Below, piece by piece: positions 24,261 to 32,320 of a stretch of 56,268 nucleotides of DNA; the first letter of the stretch is position 1; each line of letters opens with the position of its first letter. Where the stretch lies: NCBI GenBank assembly GCA_018435055.1, contig JAHDOA010000059.1:1-56268 (forward strand), in the 5' to 3' direction. Both the position numbers and the translations under genes were made by a program. The DNA comes from Pelotomaculum sp. Lineage in GTDB: Bacteria; Bacillota; Desulfotomaculia; Desulfotomaculales; Pelotomaculaceae. Under the pieces are notes generated by a model that saw nothing but the letters and a program-made list of their open reading frames with translations, was not told where the DNA came from and did no database searches.

Positions 24261-25394
24261 GTGAAAAAAGTTTTAGTTTTATTTCTAATGTTGACGACAA
24301 TATTTTGCTTGAGCGGTTGTGGGAGCAAAGAAACTGCCTCTACGAAGACGGCAGAAAAAGAAATACCCACACTGTCCTTTGCCTATGGTACTGACACGCA
24401 TACCTGTCTGCCCAATGTCGCAATGAAAGACCCCGGGGCCTTTGCTAATAAGTCTGTACGGATAAATCCTGTTAGCGACACCCAGTTTGAATTAATCAAA
24501 GACAAAAATATTATAGCCAGGTTCAATGTTCTTCCCAGTAAAAGCGGCGCGGAATCTGCAACCATGATGGCTCAAGGACAGCTGGATTCGGTCTTATGCT
24601 CTAATACCGCCATGCTTTCTGCTTATGATGTCGGCACTAATATTAAAATCTTGTCCCCTCTTCAAGGCGGGGGTGTCTCCATGATAATGGCCCCTGAAAC
24701 AGATTTTTACGGCTGGGATTCTATTAAGAAATATATTGAAAGCTCGCAGTCACCAGTTAAAATTGGCTACCATTCCGCTATTAGTGGTCCTAGAATCCTA
24801 ATCGAGTCCATTTTGAAAGATGCCGGTTTTAAGCTTACCGAGGATCCGGCTGACACGACTGCAGATGTATTGATGGTTGACCTGAAGGGAGCGCAGAATC
24901 TGCTGCCTTCAATTAGAAGCGGGGCCGTAGATGCTTGGGTAGGACCCTCTGCCCACCCTGAAAACGCAGTTGATCAAGGTTTAGGGAAAATAGTTATGAC
25001 CCTGGCAGATTTTCCGCCCCAGGGCAAATGGACGGTATTCCCCTGCTGTGTATTGGCGGCTGCAGACAAAGTAATCCAAGAACATCCTGAGGTTATTGAA
25101 GCTTTGGTTAGTGTAGTTGCTGATTGCACTGAATATGCCAGCACTAATCCGGAAAAGTTTGCTGAAATAAATTCACCCATCATCGGTATTAAAAAAGAAG
25201 TGATCATGGCAAGCAATGAAAATATTGTCTACAGCAGTGTTCCTTCACAGGAATGGCAGGATGGCATAAAATTGTATTTTGATGCTATTAAGTCAATGGG
25301 TAAATTTACTGACCGCCTCAAGGATACTGATTTTACAACCGTGCAGAAAGAAATATTTGATTTCTCCTTTGTAGAAAAAGCCAACGCCAGCTAG
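24261..25394 (+). CDS. ABC transporter substrate-binding lipoprotein (NitT/TauT-type)
   Basis: The 377-residue protein starts with a lipoprotein signal (hydrophobic LVLFLMLTTIFCLSGC, lipidation Cys near residue 20). Then follows a periplasmic-binding fold of the SsuA/TauA/NMT1 kind, which captures small organic solutes outside the cell. The GAESATMMAQGQLDSVLC block is the usual helix that contacts the ligand. I chose GTG 24261 because GAAAGGAG ends 9 bases before it; TTG 24258 is the alternative. Permease and ATPase genes follow. The ligand cannot be read from the sequence; nearby amidohydrolases hint at an organic acid or amide, weakly. Confidence 0.85.
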   Translation: MKKVLVLFLMLTTIFCLSGCGSKETASTKTAEKEIPTLSFAYGTDTHTCLPNVAMKDPGAFANKSVRINPVSDTQFELIKDKNIIARFNVLPSKSGAESATMMAQGQLDSVLCSNTAMLSAYDVGTNIKILSPLQGGGVSMIMAPETDFYGWDSIKKYIESSQSPVKIGYHSAISGPRILIESILKDAGFKLTEDPADTTADVLMVDLKGAQNLLPSIRSGAVDAWVGPSAHPENAVDQGLGKIVMTLADFPPQGKWTVFPCCVLAAADKVIQEHPEVIEALVSVVADCTEYASTNPEKFAEINSPIIGIKKEVIMASNENIVYSSVPSQEWQDGIKLYFDAIKSMGKFTDRLKDTDFTTVQKEIFDFSFVEKANAS

Positions 25395-25411
25395 GTAAGA
25401 TGGAAATGCAC

Positions 25412-25466
25412 ATAGGCAGGTACAGCCTTTGCTTCAACCATAGAGCAAAGGCTGAGATCTGCCTAT
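25412..25466 (+). promoter_or_regulatory. Strong hairpin between the binding-protein and permease genes
   Basis: ATAGGCAG (25412-25419) pairs with CTGCCTAT (25459-25466), and AGCCTTTGCT (25424-25433) with AGCAAAGGCT (25444-25453). Such hairpins after binding-protein genes protect the upstream mRNA and reduce readthrough, giving more binding protein than permease. No long T-run follows, so it is probably not a full terminator. Confidence 0.65.
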
Positions 25467-25499
25467 TCTTATGTTCAGGGTGCTGGAGAAGAGGATGAC

Positions 25500-26336
25500 A
25501 TGCATAAGACGATAAAGACAATCATTTTATCTTTAATTCTGCCTGTATTACTGATGGTTATCTGGCAGTTTTCCGCCTGGCAGGTGAATAACGCAGCAAT
25601 AATTCCTACCATTGGCCGGGTTGTGGAAAACTTTATAAATGCCAGTGACAATTTTATCGGTTTGGGTTCTATACCGCGCAATGTAGGCGTCAGCTTGATA
25701 CGAGTCTTGAGCGGTTACACTGCGGGGGTGTTGATAGCTGTGCCGTTGGGGGTGTTAATGGGCTATAGCAAAACCGTCCAGATAATATTTGAAACTTTTA
25801 TCAATATTTTTAAACCCATCCCCCCTCTGGCTTGGCAGCCGCTAGCCCTGGCTATATTTGGTGTATCAAGTATAGCCAGCCTTCTCAATATGCCCTTCGG
25901 CCAAAATTATGTATTCTGGGGAAACTTTAAAATCGCTATGGTCTTTTTGATTGGCATGGGTAGTTTTTTTCCTATTGTTGCCAGTGTTATGTTTGGGGTG
26001 CAAAATGTCCGCCAAACACTTATTGATTCAGCCCGGGTACTGGGCGCCAGTGAAAAGGACATATTCTTTAAAGTCCTTATGCCGGCAGCTGCTCCCAGCA
26101 TTATCAATGGCCTGAGAATGGGGTTGGCGATTGGTTGGGCTTGTCTGGTTGGGGCAGAAATGCTGCCCGGCAGTTTGGCGGGTGTCGGCTATCTCATAAC
26201 TCATGCCTATGAACTGGCCAGAACTGATTTAGTCATCACCGGCATGATTTGTATTGGTTTGGTTGGCGCTCTTTTGGACAGTATTTTCAGAATAATTGCT
26301 AATAAATATTTCTCTTGGGAAAGTAAAACGAGGTAA
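25500..26336 (+). CDS. ABC transporter permease (SsuC/TauC-type)
   Basis: The 278-residue protein has about six membrane helices and the cytoplasmic coupling-loop motif typical of binding-protein-dependent permeases (DSARVLGASEKDIFFKVLMPAAAPSIINGLRMGL, near residues 175-208, which contains the EAA-like loop). It forms the channel of the importer whose binding protein lies upstream and whose ATPase lies 8 bases downstream. The start ATG follows GGAGAAGAGG. Compared with TauC it carries a short extra segment (GVSSIASLLNMPFGQNYVF) around residue 125. Confidence 0.88.
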   Translation: MHKTIKTIILSLILPVLLMVIWQFSAWQVNNAAIIPTIGRVVENFINASDNFIGLGSIPRNVGVSLIRVLSGYTAGVLIAVPLGVLMGYSKTVQIIFETFINIFKPIPPLAWQPLALAIFGVSSIASLLNMPFGQNYVFWGNFKIAMVFLIGMGSFFPIVASVMFGVQNVRQTLIDSARVLGASEKDIFFKVLMPAAAPSIINGLRMGLAIGWACLVGAEMLPGSLAGVGYLITHAYELARTDLVITGMICIGLVGALLDSIFRIIANKYFSWESKTR

Positions 26337-26344
26337 ACGTAAGT

Positions 26345-27097
26345 ATGCAGGAAATGATCCGGGTGGATAATTTGGAGAAAATATTTTACAGTCAGAGTTA
26401 TATGGAGATAAAGGCCTTGACTGAAGTGAACCTTAGTGTGCCTGGTAATGAATTTCTGTGTATTTTGGGGCCTTCCGGTTGCGGCAAATCAACTCTCTTA
26501 CGTATCATTGCCGGCTTAGAAACTGCCAGCTCGGGCAAGGTGTTCTATAATGGGCAGGAGCATACGAAGCCCCGCCGTGAAATAGGCATGGTATTTCAAA
26601 GTTACTCGCTGATGCCCTGGCTTACCGTCTTGGACAATATAGCGCTGGGCCTGGAATTCGCAGGCTTATCCAGACCAAAACGGATCAGCATAGCCGAAGA
26701 GTATCTGGATATGATTGGTATGAACAGTTTTGGTAAAGCTTTCCCATATGAACTGTCCGGGGGGATGCAGCAGCGGGTGGCAATTGCACGGGCACTTGCC
26801 AATAATCCCGAGGTTTTGTTAATGGACGAGCCTTTTGGCGCGCTTGACGCGTACACCCGCATTGTCATGCAGAAGGAATTGCTGCGTATATGGGAACAAC
26901 ATAAGAAAACCATTCTTTTTGTTACCCACAGTGTTGATGAGGCTGTTTATCTGGGAGACCGCATTATCTTAATGAGCGGCAGCCCCGGCCGGATTAAAAA
27001 GGATATTGCGATAACCATGCCACGGGTCCGTGAGCGCAGAAATCCTCTTTATGGCAAGTTAACTGAAGAACTGCTTGCATTGCTGGAGGAGGCTTAG
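26345..27097 (+). CDS. ABC transporter ATP-binding protein (SsuB/TauB-type)
   Basis: This is a complete 250-residue ATPase subunit. Walker A GPSGCGKST is near residue 42, the Q-loop MVFQSYSL near residue 84, the signature LSGGMQQR near residue 138, Walker B VLLMDEPFGALD near residue 158 and the switch His in FVTHSVDEA near residue 195. It powers the permease encoded just upstream. A hairpin at 27206 ends the operon. Confidence 0.93.
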   Translation: MQEMIRVDNLEKIFYSQSYMEIKALTEVNLSVPGNEFLCILGPSGCGKSTLLRIIAGLETASSGKVFYNGQEHTKPRREIGMVFQSYSLMPWLTVLDNIALGLEFAGLSRPKRISIAEEYLDMIGMNSFGKAFPYELSGGMQQRVAIARALANNPEVLLMDEPFGALDAYTRIVMQKELLRIWEQHKKTILFVTHSVDEAVYLGDRIILMSGSPGRIKKDIAITMPRVRERRNPLYGKLTEELLALLEEA

Positions 27098-27205
27098 ATA
27101 AAGACTTCTGCAAAAACCTCTTTATAAAAAAACTGACCAATCGCAGAGGGAGCAGGATGAAGATATTTTTAACGGCATTAGGTCTCAATAGGAAACGCAG
27201 CCGTG

Positions 27206-27240
27206 AAGCCTTGATCAAAAATCAGGGCTTATTCTTATTT
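27206..27240 (+). terminator. Terminator of the ABC-transporter operon
   Basis: AAGCCTTGAT (27206-27215) and ATCAGGGCTT (27221-27230) pair with one G-T wobble around a 5-base loop, followed by ATTCTTATTT. It is about 110 bases after the ATPase gene. Confidence 0.55.
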
Positions 27241-27282
27241 CAGGCATGTTCATTTTTGTATCCATAGCTGCTTGCCGGCATA

Positions 27283-27861
27283 TTAATTCAGTTTTTGCCG
27301 GCGCCATTGGCTCGCAGCATACTTGGCCAAAATCATGATGAATATGGCTGCAGCGATAATAAAAAGAATAGTTTTAATATCCTGGGCTTGAAAGAGGGCC
27401 AGGCCCAAACCAGTGTATAATACCGCAGCAGGTATCTTGCCTATAGCTGAAGCCAGCAAAAAGGTTGGAAAAGGGACTTCTCCCAGAGCGGCGCCCACAT
27501 TGATCAACGGTGTAGGCACAACGGGAATAATGCGGATGATGGTAATGGTCCAAAAAGCTGCCCTGGGACTAAGTTTGCCTGCGTCATAGCCGCAACGTAT
27601 ATAGTACTTGTTGAGGAAATTTCCGATGCCAAACCACCGGCAGATCCAGTAAGCCAAAGAGGCGCCGGTAAGGGCGCCGAACCAGGATAATAAAATTCCC
27701 TGCTGGAAACCGAACAAAAAACCTCCCGCAGCAGCCAATATCAGATAAGGAAACACCGGCAGCATCGCCTGGATCACAAATAATAAAAAGAATACCAACG
27801 GGGCAAATGCACCGAACTGGTTTACATAGGCAATCACACACGTATAGTTATTAAAATCCAT
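27283..27861 (-). CDS. TVP38/TMEM64 (DedA-superfamily) membrane protein
   Basis: The protein has about 190 residues and four to five hydrophobic helices. The SNARE-associated/DedA core is visible as AAGGFLFGFQQGILLSWFGALTGASLAYW near residues 55-85, with the conserved second half RIIPVVPTPLINVGAALGEV. Related proteins are lipid scramblases or flippases, or carry small solutes; the exact role is open. I favour ATG 27861 because GAAGGTAA lies just upstream on this strand; a longer reading starts at 27891. The gene stands alone, convergent with the ABC operon. Confidence 0.8.
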   Translation of the reverse strand: MDFNNYTCVIAYVNQFGAFAPLVFFLLFVIQAMLPVFPYLILAAAGGFLFGFQQGILLSWFGALTGASLAYWICRWFGIGNFLNKYYIRCGYDAGKLSPRAAFWTITIIRIIPVVPTPLINVGAALGEVPFPTFLLASAIGKIPAAVLYTGLGLALFQAQDIKTILFIIAAAIFIMILAKYAASQWRRQKLN

Positions 27862-27897
27862 TCCAAAATTACCTTCGTGAAAATATACCAATGATCA

Positions 27898-28372
27898 GTA
27901 TATGCGAAAAGATAAACATCAGGAGCTTCTTTTTAAAAAAAATCTATTCCTATTATTACAGATTTGCAGCAATAAATCTTCTGATATTTTTACCGGTCAT
28001 GCAAAAAGTGGGGAGGGATAAATATATCCCAAGGGACACATCTGGGAGAGATAACAACCGGGCTTTGCATACAGGTAATTTTGGGGTGAATTTGTATGAA
28101 CGCAGGCTGGTGGTAAATACGATTGGGGACAGTTCCCGGGACCATTTTTTGGCGGGATGAATCCCGTACAGAGGGTTGGTGTTGGGCATGCAGGCCACCG
28201 CGGTAAAACCGCCCCGGCCACCGCGCGGTACCGGTGTAAAACAGTTTCCAGCAGTGGTATTAACAAAAAGGTATGTATGCTATAATTCAAATAAAACGGT
28301 TAATTATTAACCCGAAGTGAAGGAAATAGCTAGAACAGGCAAACTAAAACTAAACCAGGAGATAATAATACA
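27898..28372. other. Intergenic region with a small dihydroorotase-like remnant
   Basis: No intact gene is credible here. The region holds AT-rich sequence next to the TVP38-type gene, a hairpin-family-like segment GGGGACAGTTCCC near 28126, the remnant listed separately at 28142-28237, and a promoter-like stretch with TATAAT near 28281 ahead of the galT-like gene. Confidence 0.45.
28142..28237 (-). pseudogene. Dihydroorotase-like gene fragment
   Basis: On the minus strand about 30 codons read RGGFTAVACMPNTNPLYG, very like the dihydroorotase/dihydropyrimidinase signature (AGGFTTVVCMPNTNP). The similarity has clear edges and no other part of such an enzyme is nearby. I take it as the last trace of a deleted gene; chance resemblance is possible given the shortness. 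Confidence 0.4.
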
Positions 28373-29371
28373 ATGTCAGAAATAAGAAAAGATTATGTTA
28401 AAAATAAGTGGGTATCTATATCATCTAATTTGACTTTAAAACCGAAGGATTTTCCTATAATGAAAGTTGAAACTTCTAGTGCTCCTGCCGGGTTCTGCCC
28501 GTTCTGTGAAGGGAATGAAGCAGCTACCCCGCCTGAAATTTTAGCTTTTAGAAAGGGAAAGGAAGAACCTGATAGTGGAGGGTGGTTGGTCCGTACTATC
28601 CCCAACAAGTTCTCTGCATTTGCATTGGCAGGGGAATTAGAGGAAAAACATATTGGGCTATACCGCTTTTGTAACGGCCTGGGCAAACATGAAGTCATAA
28701 TTGAAACACCCCAGCATGATACTGACTTTCATGAATTAGCTCTGGAACGGATGGAGATGATTGTTTCCACTTTTAAGATGCGCTACAATGCCCTGGCCCA
28801 GGATGAGCGCATCAAATACATACAGATATATAAAAACCGCGGTCTTTTTGCCGGCGCTTCACTGGCGCACAGTCATAGTCAGATTATTGGTTTTCCCTTC
28901 AAACCCGGGGAGAATGACGGCCTCCCCCAATATTATAAAGATCAGGGCCGGTGTCTTATCTGTGCTATCCTGCAACAAGAACAGGATAGCAACCAGCGGA
29001 TTATCCACGAGGGTAAATATTTTGTAGCTCTGTGTCCCTACGCCTCACGTTTTGCCTATGAGACCTGGATTGTGCCTAAACGCCATACGGAACATTTTGG
29101 CCGGCTGACAGAAGCGGAAGAAAAGGAACTGGCCTGGTTCTGTAAAAAGCTCAGCATGGCTATTGTTCATTCCCTGGACAATCCTTCCTATAATTTTATA
29201 ATTAATACGGCGCCGGTCAACTCCCTTTACGAGCCGGGCTACCACTGGTATATGGAATTTACTCCTAGAATGCTCGTGGCTGCCGGGGTAGAGGTGGCCA
29301 CGGGAGTGTACATTAACCCAGTGGCGCCGGAGGACGCCGCCCCCATATTGAGAGAGAGCTGGGACCGGTAA
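28373..29371 (+). CDS. galT: Galactose-1-phosphate uridylyltransferase-like protein (HIT superfamily)
   Basis: GalT exchanges UMP between UDP-glucose and hexose-1-phosphate. The 332-residue protein shows the N-terminal zinc site CPFCEGNE near residue 42, a second Cys/His set (CLICAILQQEQ) and the active-site HxHxQ as AHSHSQIIG near residue 163, where classical GalT has HPH-Q. A second conserved block YETWIVPKRH is near residue 227. The Ser in place of Pro in the catalytic triad region suggests a divergent nucleotidyltransferase, perhaps acting on another sugar or nucleotide. A ribosome site AGGAGAT is present upstream. It is not next to galK or galE. Confidence 0.75.
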   Translation: MSEIRKDYVKNKWVSISSNLTLKPKDFPIMKVETSSAPAGFCPFCEGNEAATPPEILAFRKGKEEPDSGGWLVRTIPNKFSAFALAGELEEKHIGLYRFCNGLGKHEVIIETPQHDTDFHELALERMEMIVSTFKMRYNALAQDERIKYIQIYKNRGLFAGASLAHSHSQIIGFPFKPGENDGLPQYYKDQGRCLICAILQQEQDSNQRIIHEGKYFVALCPYASRFAYETWIVPKRHTEHFGRLTEAEEKELAWFCKKLSMAIVHSLDNPSYNFIINTAPVNSLYEPGYHWYMEFTPRMLVAAGVEVATGVYINPVAPEDAAPILRESWDR

Positions 29372-29490
29372 ATATTTGTCATTTAAACCAGTGAATAATT
29401 TCCCTATAAACATAAATTATGTTATTATGATAGTGCATAACAATAATTTATAGATGTTGGGTAGAATATTTCAGAGAGGAGGGTGAGTAT

Positions 29491-30207
29491 ATGCCGGAGG
29501 AATTTAAACCAGGATGTCAGAGACCGCCAATTAAGAAAACGAATGTGGAGACAGATATTGCTGCCGGGCCGGTAGTGAAGGAGGCGAAAAAATCTATGGT
29601 AAAAGTGGGGAAACCAGCCCCCGACTTTACAGCCCCAGCCTTTCATCAGGGTAAGTTCGTGAATATTGGATTATCCGAACTCAAGGGGAAATGGGTAGTA
29701 TTATGTTTCTACCCGGGGGATTATACCTTCGTCTGAGCTACAGAAATTGCAGCAGTTGCTGCGAAATACCCTGAATTTCAGAAATTAGGCGCAGAAGTGC
29801 TGTCTGTAAGTGTTGACAGCGTTTTCGTACACAAGATGTGGAATGACAATGAACTATCCAAGATGATCGGACATGATATCCCATTCATGATGTGTTCCGA
29901 CCAGGATGGGAGCATCGGTAAGGCCTATGGTATATATGATGAAGACAGTGGCGTGGAGACCCGGGGCAGATTTATAATTGATCCCGATGGGATTATCCAG
30001 GGATTTGAAGTCCTTACCCCGCCGGTGGGACGCAATGTCAAGGAGTCACTTCGTCAACTGCAAGCCTTCCAATTAGTAAGAGCTTCAGGTGGTACCGAAG
30101 CCACTCCTTCAGGTTGGAAACCAGGCAAGCAGACTTTGAAGCCCGGCCCGGACCTGGTTGGCAACGTTTGGCAGGTCTGGAAGGTGGAGCAGGCTTTCGA
30201 AGATTAG
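29491..30207 (+). CDS. prxU: Selenocysteine peroxiredoxin (UGA at codon 82 read as Sec)
   Basis: Peroxiredoxins reduce peroxides at a peroxidatic Cys in the motif FYPxDxTFVCPTE. Here the reading is FYPGDYTFV, then TGA at 29734-29736, then ATEIAAVAAKYPEF, so UGA sits exactly at the catalytic Cys position. Both sides continue as one 238-residue AhpC-type protein in the same frame. A SECIS-like hairpin starts 12 bases after the UGA. The C-terminal resolving VCP motif of AhpC is missing: the equivalent place reads EATPSGW. Other Cys are near residue 14 and in MMCSDQDG. Sec peroxiredoxins are known from Clostridia. The ribosome site GAGAGGAGGG supports the ATG. A second selenoprotein gene follows by 45 bases. 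Confidence 0.9.
29749..29762 (+). promoter_or_regulatory. SECIS-like hairpin of the Sec peroxiredoxin gene
   Basis: GCAGC (29749-29753) and GCTGC (29758-29762) enclose the loop AGTT. The loop starts 17 bases after the UGA and contains the G-U expected for SelB binding. Outer bases (ATT and AAT) can extend the stem. Confidence 0.65.
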
Positions 30208-30252
30208 ATAGTACCAGAATTCCCGGGTGGTAACACCAGAGGGGGAATTTAG

Positions 30253-30363
30253 ATGGAGGAAAAGAAGCCCTGGTACAAAATCTGCCCGCCGTGAATGTTA
30301 ATTTATATTCTGCTGGCAGCAGTAATCGGGTTATTTGCCTTGATTAAGTATTTGTTTTTATAA
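30253..30363 (+). CDS. 36-residue single-helix membrane selenoprotein with a C-P-P-Sec motif
   Basis: ATG 30253, preceded by GAGGGGG, opens MEEKKPWYKICPP. TGA follows at 30292-30294, and the same frame continues as MLIYILLAAVIGLFALIKYLFL to TAA at 30361. If the UGA is Sec14, the protein has a charged N-terminal tail, a C-x-x-U redox motif (Cys11, Sec14) and one membrane helix. The part after the UGA has the composition of a true helix and a clean stop. A hairpin with a GGC loop lies 20 bases after the UGA, within the usual SECIS distance. The gene is 45 bases after the Sec peroxiredoxin and before a shared terminator. A membrane-anchored electron donor to that peroxiredoxin is a natural inference. 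I do not recognise a named family. Confidence 0.7.
30310..30322 (+). promoter_or_regulatory. SECIS-like hairpin of the small membrane selenoprotein
   Basis: CTGCT (30310-30314) and AGCAG (30318-30322) enclose the loop GGC. ATT and AAT outside can lengthen the stem with one bulged base. The loop begins 20 bases after the UGA. Confidence 0.55.
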
Positions 30364-30387
30364 AACTTTGGAATTGTCATTGTTGAC

Positions 30388-30424
30388 AGCCCCTGAAGGC
30401 CAGGCCTCCCGGGGCTATTTTGTA
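30388..30424 (+). terminator. Terminator of the selenoprotein operon
   Basis: AGCCCC (30388-30393) and GGGGCT (30411-30416) form the outer stem, with GGCC pairs inside, followed by ATTTTGT. It ends the unit made of the peroxiredoxin and the small selenoprotein. Confidence 0.7.
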
Positions 30425-30485
30425 TACAAAAAAAAGAGCCACTGGATATTGTGGCGCTCCAGGGCTATTTCATAGCTGTGTAAAT

Positions 30486-32051
30486 CTATTGATTAATAGT
30501 AATGACCTTAGTGTTGTTGTCCCAGCCGACTTGCAGCCCCAAAGACTCGGAAAGGAACCTCAAGGGAAGCAGTGTCCTGTTCCCGATAATCCGCGGCGGG
30601 ACGTCAAGCGTATACGCCCGGCCGTTCACGTAGGCTGTTTTATTGTTTATCTTCAGGTCGATATGCGTATTACCCCTATCTACAGAAACGTCGCCCGGGG
30701 GGATCCATTTGGTCGTGCACCCCAGGGCGTCCGCGATCTTTCTGACAGGCACCAGAGTGCGGCCGTCTTCAATAACCGGCGGTACGTCAAAATCGATCCA
30801 GCTGTCGTTTACCAAAACATTTATTTGATTATATCCATTAGGCGGAGGATTTCCGCTTAAACTACCGCCGACCACCAGCCCGCGCTCACCGGCATTGTAG
30901 ATTCCGGTCATTGATATAGAAAAGCTGCCTTCTCCGGCTCCCGCCGGTATGGGTACGGAGACATCAAAAGAGTACCCGTGACAAGGCGTTTCTAAATATG
31001 CTTTGTGGTTCTCATTAACACCATCTACATTAACGGTTACGTTCAGGTGCGCCCCCCAACCAGAGGTAATACTGGCCGAACCGGAGACGTGGAGTTGCCC
31101 GGTCCCTAACTTGCCGCTCAAGGTACGCTCTGTGGTAAAACCAGAACTGTCCGCCGAGTCTGTGATCGAGGCGCCGCTGATATTATAGATAATCTGCATG
31201 CCATTAAAAGGTTCAGCGGGATAGATTCCGCTACCGGGACCGCCCGACCCCCCTGGTGTCTCATATACCTCAATTTCTTCATCCCAATCAATTGCATCCA
31301 AATCAGATATTCCCTCAATTTCGTCCCAATCAATATCATCCCAAGAATCTGGAATGCCGCCCTCAGTCTCAGAAACTGTTTTACCTCTTATTTCAGTGGC
31401 CAGAACAGAGTTATCGCTAAGGTAGGCCTTTTCCAGGTAACCATAAAAACGACCGTTATCAGCCATCAAGACATCAGACAATTTGTTTGAGGCCAGGGAA
31501 TAGCAGGTGTGAAAATAAGCGTACTCAAAATCAAAATGAGCGTCCTGCCAGAGCTCCATGTTTTCCCGGCGCTCTGCTTCGGGCAATCCTTTCCAGCTTT
31601 GCGGCCAGCCGATTTTTTCCGCCAGCTTCTCTTGGGCCCACTCCTTAATATCGCCGGGTGTAATATCACCGTCATAGGTCGCTACCGTGCCGGAAACATT
31701 GGGGTCCCCGTGGCCAAACCAGGCCAACGCTTTGGTAGCCGGGTCTTTGATAATCCTTTCAATATCGGTGGTGAGGCCGATTTCAATAAATTCAACCTCA
31801 TAACCCAGGTCCCTCATTTTATTTGCCTGGGCCTGGATGACCGGATCCAGGTCCTGCCGGACATTTACCTCTCCGAAGGCGGAGCGGAGCAGGGTTGAAT
31901 ACCAGGCAGGCTCAATATCGCCTATAACTATGTAGGCTTTGCCCGCACTGGCAAAAGCAGGTCCCTGCAGCCAACAACTGCCAATAATCAGGCCAAAAAA
32001 AATGACAGCTAAAGTAACAACCCGTCCATAATTTGCGTGGTTTTTAAACAT
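30486..32051 (-). CDS. Secreted protein with C-terminal copper-amine-oxidase-like (CuAO_N1) domain
   Basis: The 521-residue protein has an N-terminal signal peptide (VVTLAVIFFGLIIGSCWL). Residues about 30-190 form an unrecognised domain containing WFGHGDPN, followed by a Glu/Asp/Ile-rich stretch near 230-275 with repeated DWDEI/DWDEE. A beta-rich middle region follows (about 290-410). The last 110 residues are the CuAO N1-type domain, with the usual RTLVPVRKIADALG and RTLLPLRFLSESLG pair. That domain is a common surface module in Peptococcaceae and related Clostridia. The H-G of WFGHGDPN with a later YFHTCYS suggests a caspase-like (C25/C80-type) His/Cys pair, a tentative idea. The gene stands alone. 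Confidence 0.7.
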   Translation of the reverse strand: MFKNHANYGRVVTLAVIFFGLIIGSCWLQGPAFASAGKAYIVIGDIEPAWYSTLLRSAFGEVNVRQDLDPVIQAQANKMRDLGYEVEFIEIGLTTDIERIIKDPATKALAWFGHGDPNVSGTVATYDGDITPGDIKEWAQEKLAEKIGWPQSWKGLPEAERRENMELWQDAHFDFEYAYFHTCYSLASNKLSDVLMADNGRFYGYLEKAYLSDNSVLATEIRGKTVSETEGGIPDSWDDIDWDEIEGISDLDAIDWDEEIEVYETPGGSGGPGSGIYPAEPFNGMQIIYNISGASITDSADSSGFTTERTLSGKLGTGQLHVSGSASITSGWGAHLNVTVNVDGVNENHKAYLETPCHGYSFDVSVPIPAGAGEGSFSISMTGIYNAGERGLVVGGSLSGNPPPNGYNQINVLVNDSWIDFDVPPVIEDGRTLVPVRKIADALGCTTKWIPPGDVSVDRGNTHIDLKINNKTAYVNGRAYTLDVPPRIIGNRTLLPLRFLSESLGLQVGWDNNTKVITINQ

Positions 32052-32320
32052 ACTGATCCCCCCTTTGCTAACTTACATATAATATATTTGAAAATAACTG
32101 CTGGAACAATGAGGTGGTGTTAACTGGCAATGACAAAAGATGGCACGAATCATGCCAACTTTTTTGCAAACGTAAAAGGGAGTCCAATGCTTTGTAAGAG
32201 TGGGGTTTATGAGGGAGGAGGTACTGACACTGCTTGAAAAGAAATCCATAAACAATTTTGAATAGAAGGAATTCCCGGTGGGGATCCAACATTTATCACT
32301 TAAATGCAATTAAAGTTACT

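Noticed and set aside
27891-28160. 89-codon plus-strand frame between the TVP38-type and galT-like genes
   Set aside because: It has no ribosome site, no family likeness and mixed composition. It overlaps the leader of the divergent gene and a remnant on the other strand.
29491-29736. Reading the first part of the peroxiredoxin as a separate truncated gene
   Set aside because: The TGA falls exactly at the catalytic Cys codon, the frame continues unchanged, and a SECIS-like hairpin follows. Selenocysteine explains this better than a nonsense mutation.
30420-30860. 146-codon plus-strand frame opposite the CuAO-domain gene
   Set aside because: It is antisense to a convincing secreted protein and begins within the terminator region.
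32073-32309. Minus-strand frames of 74-78 codons before the intact amidohydrolase
   Set aside because: The composition is rich in Ser, His and Cys without pattern, with no ribosome site. Likely non-coding.
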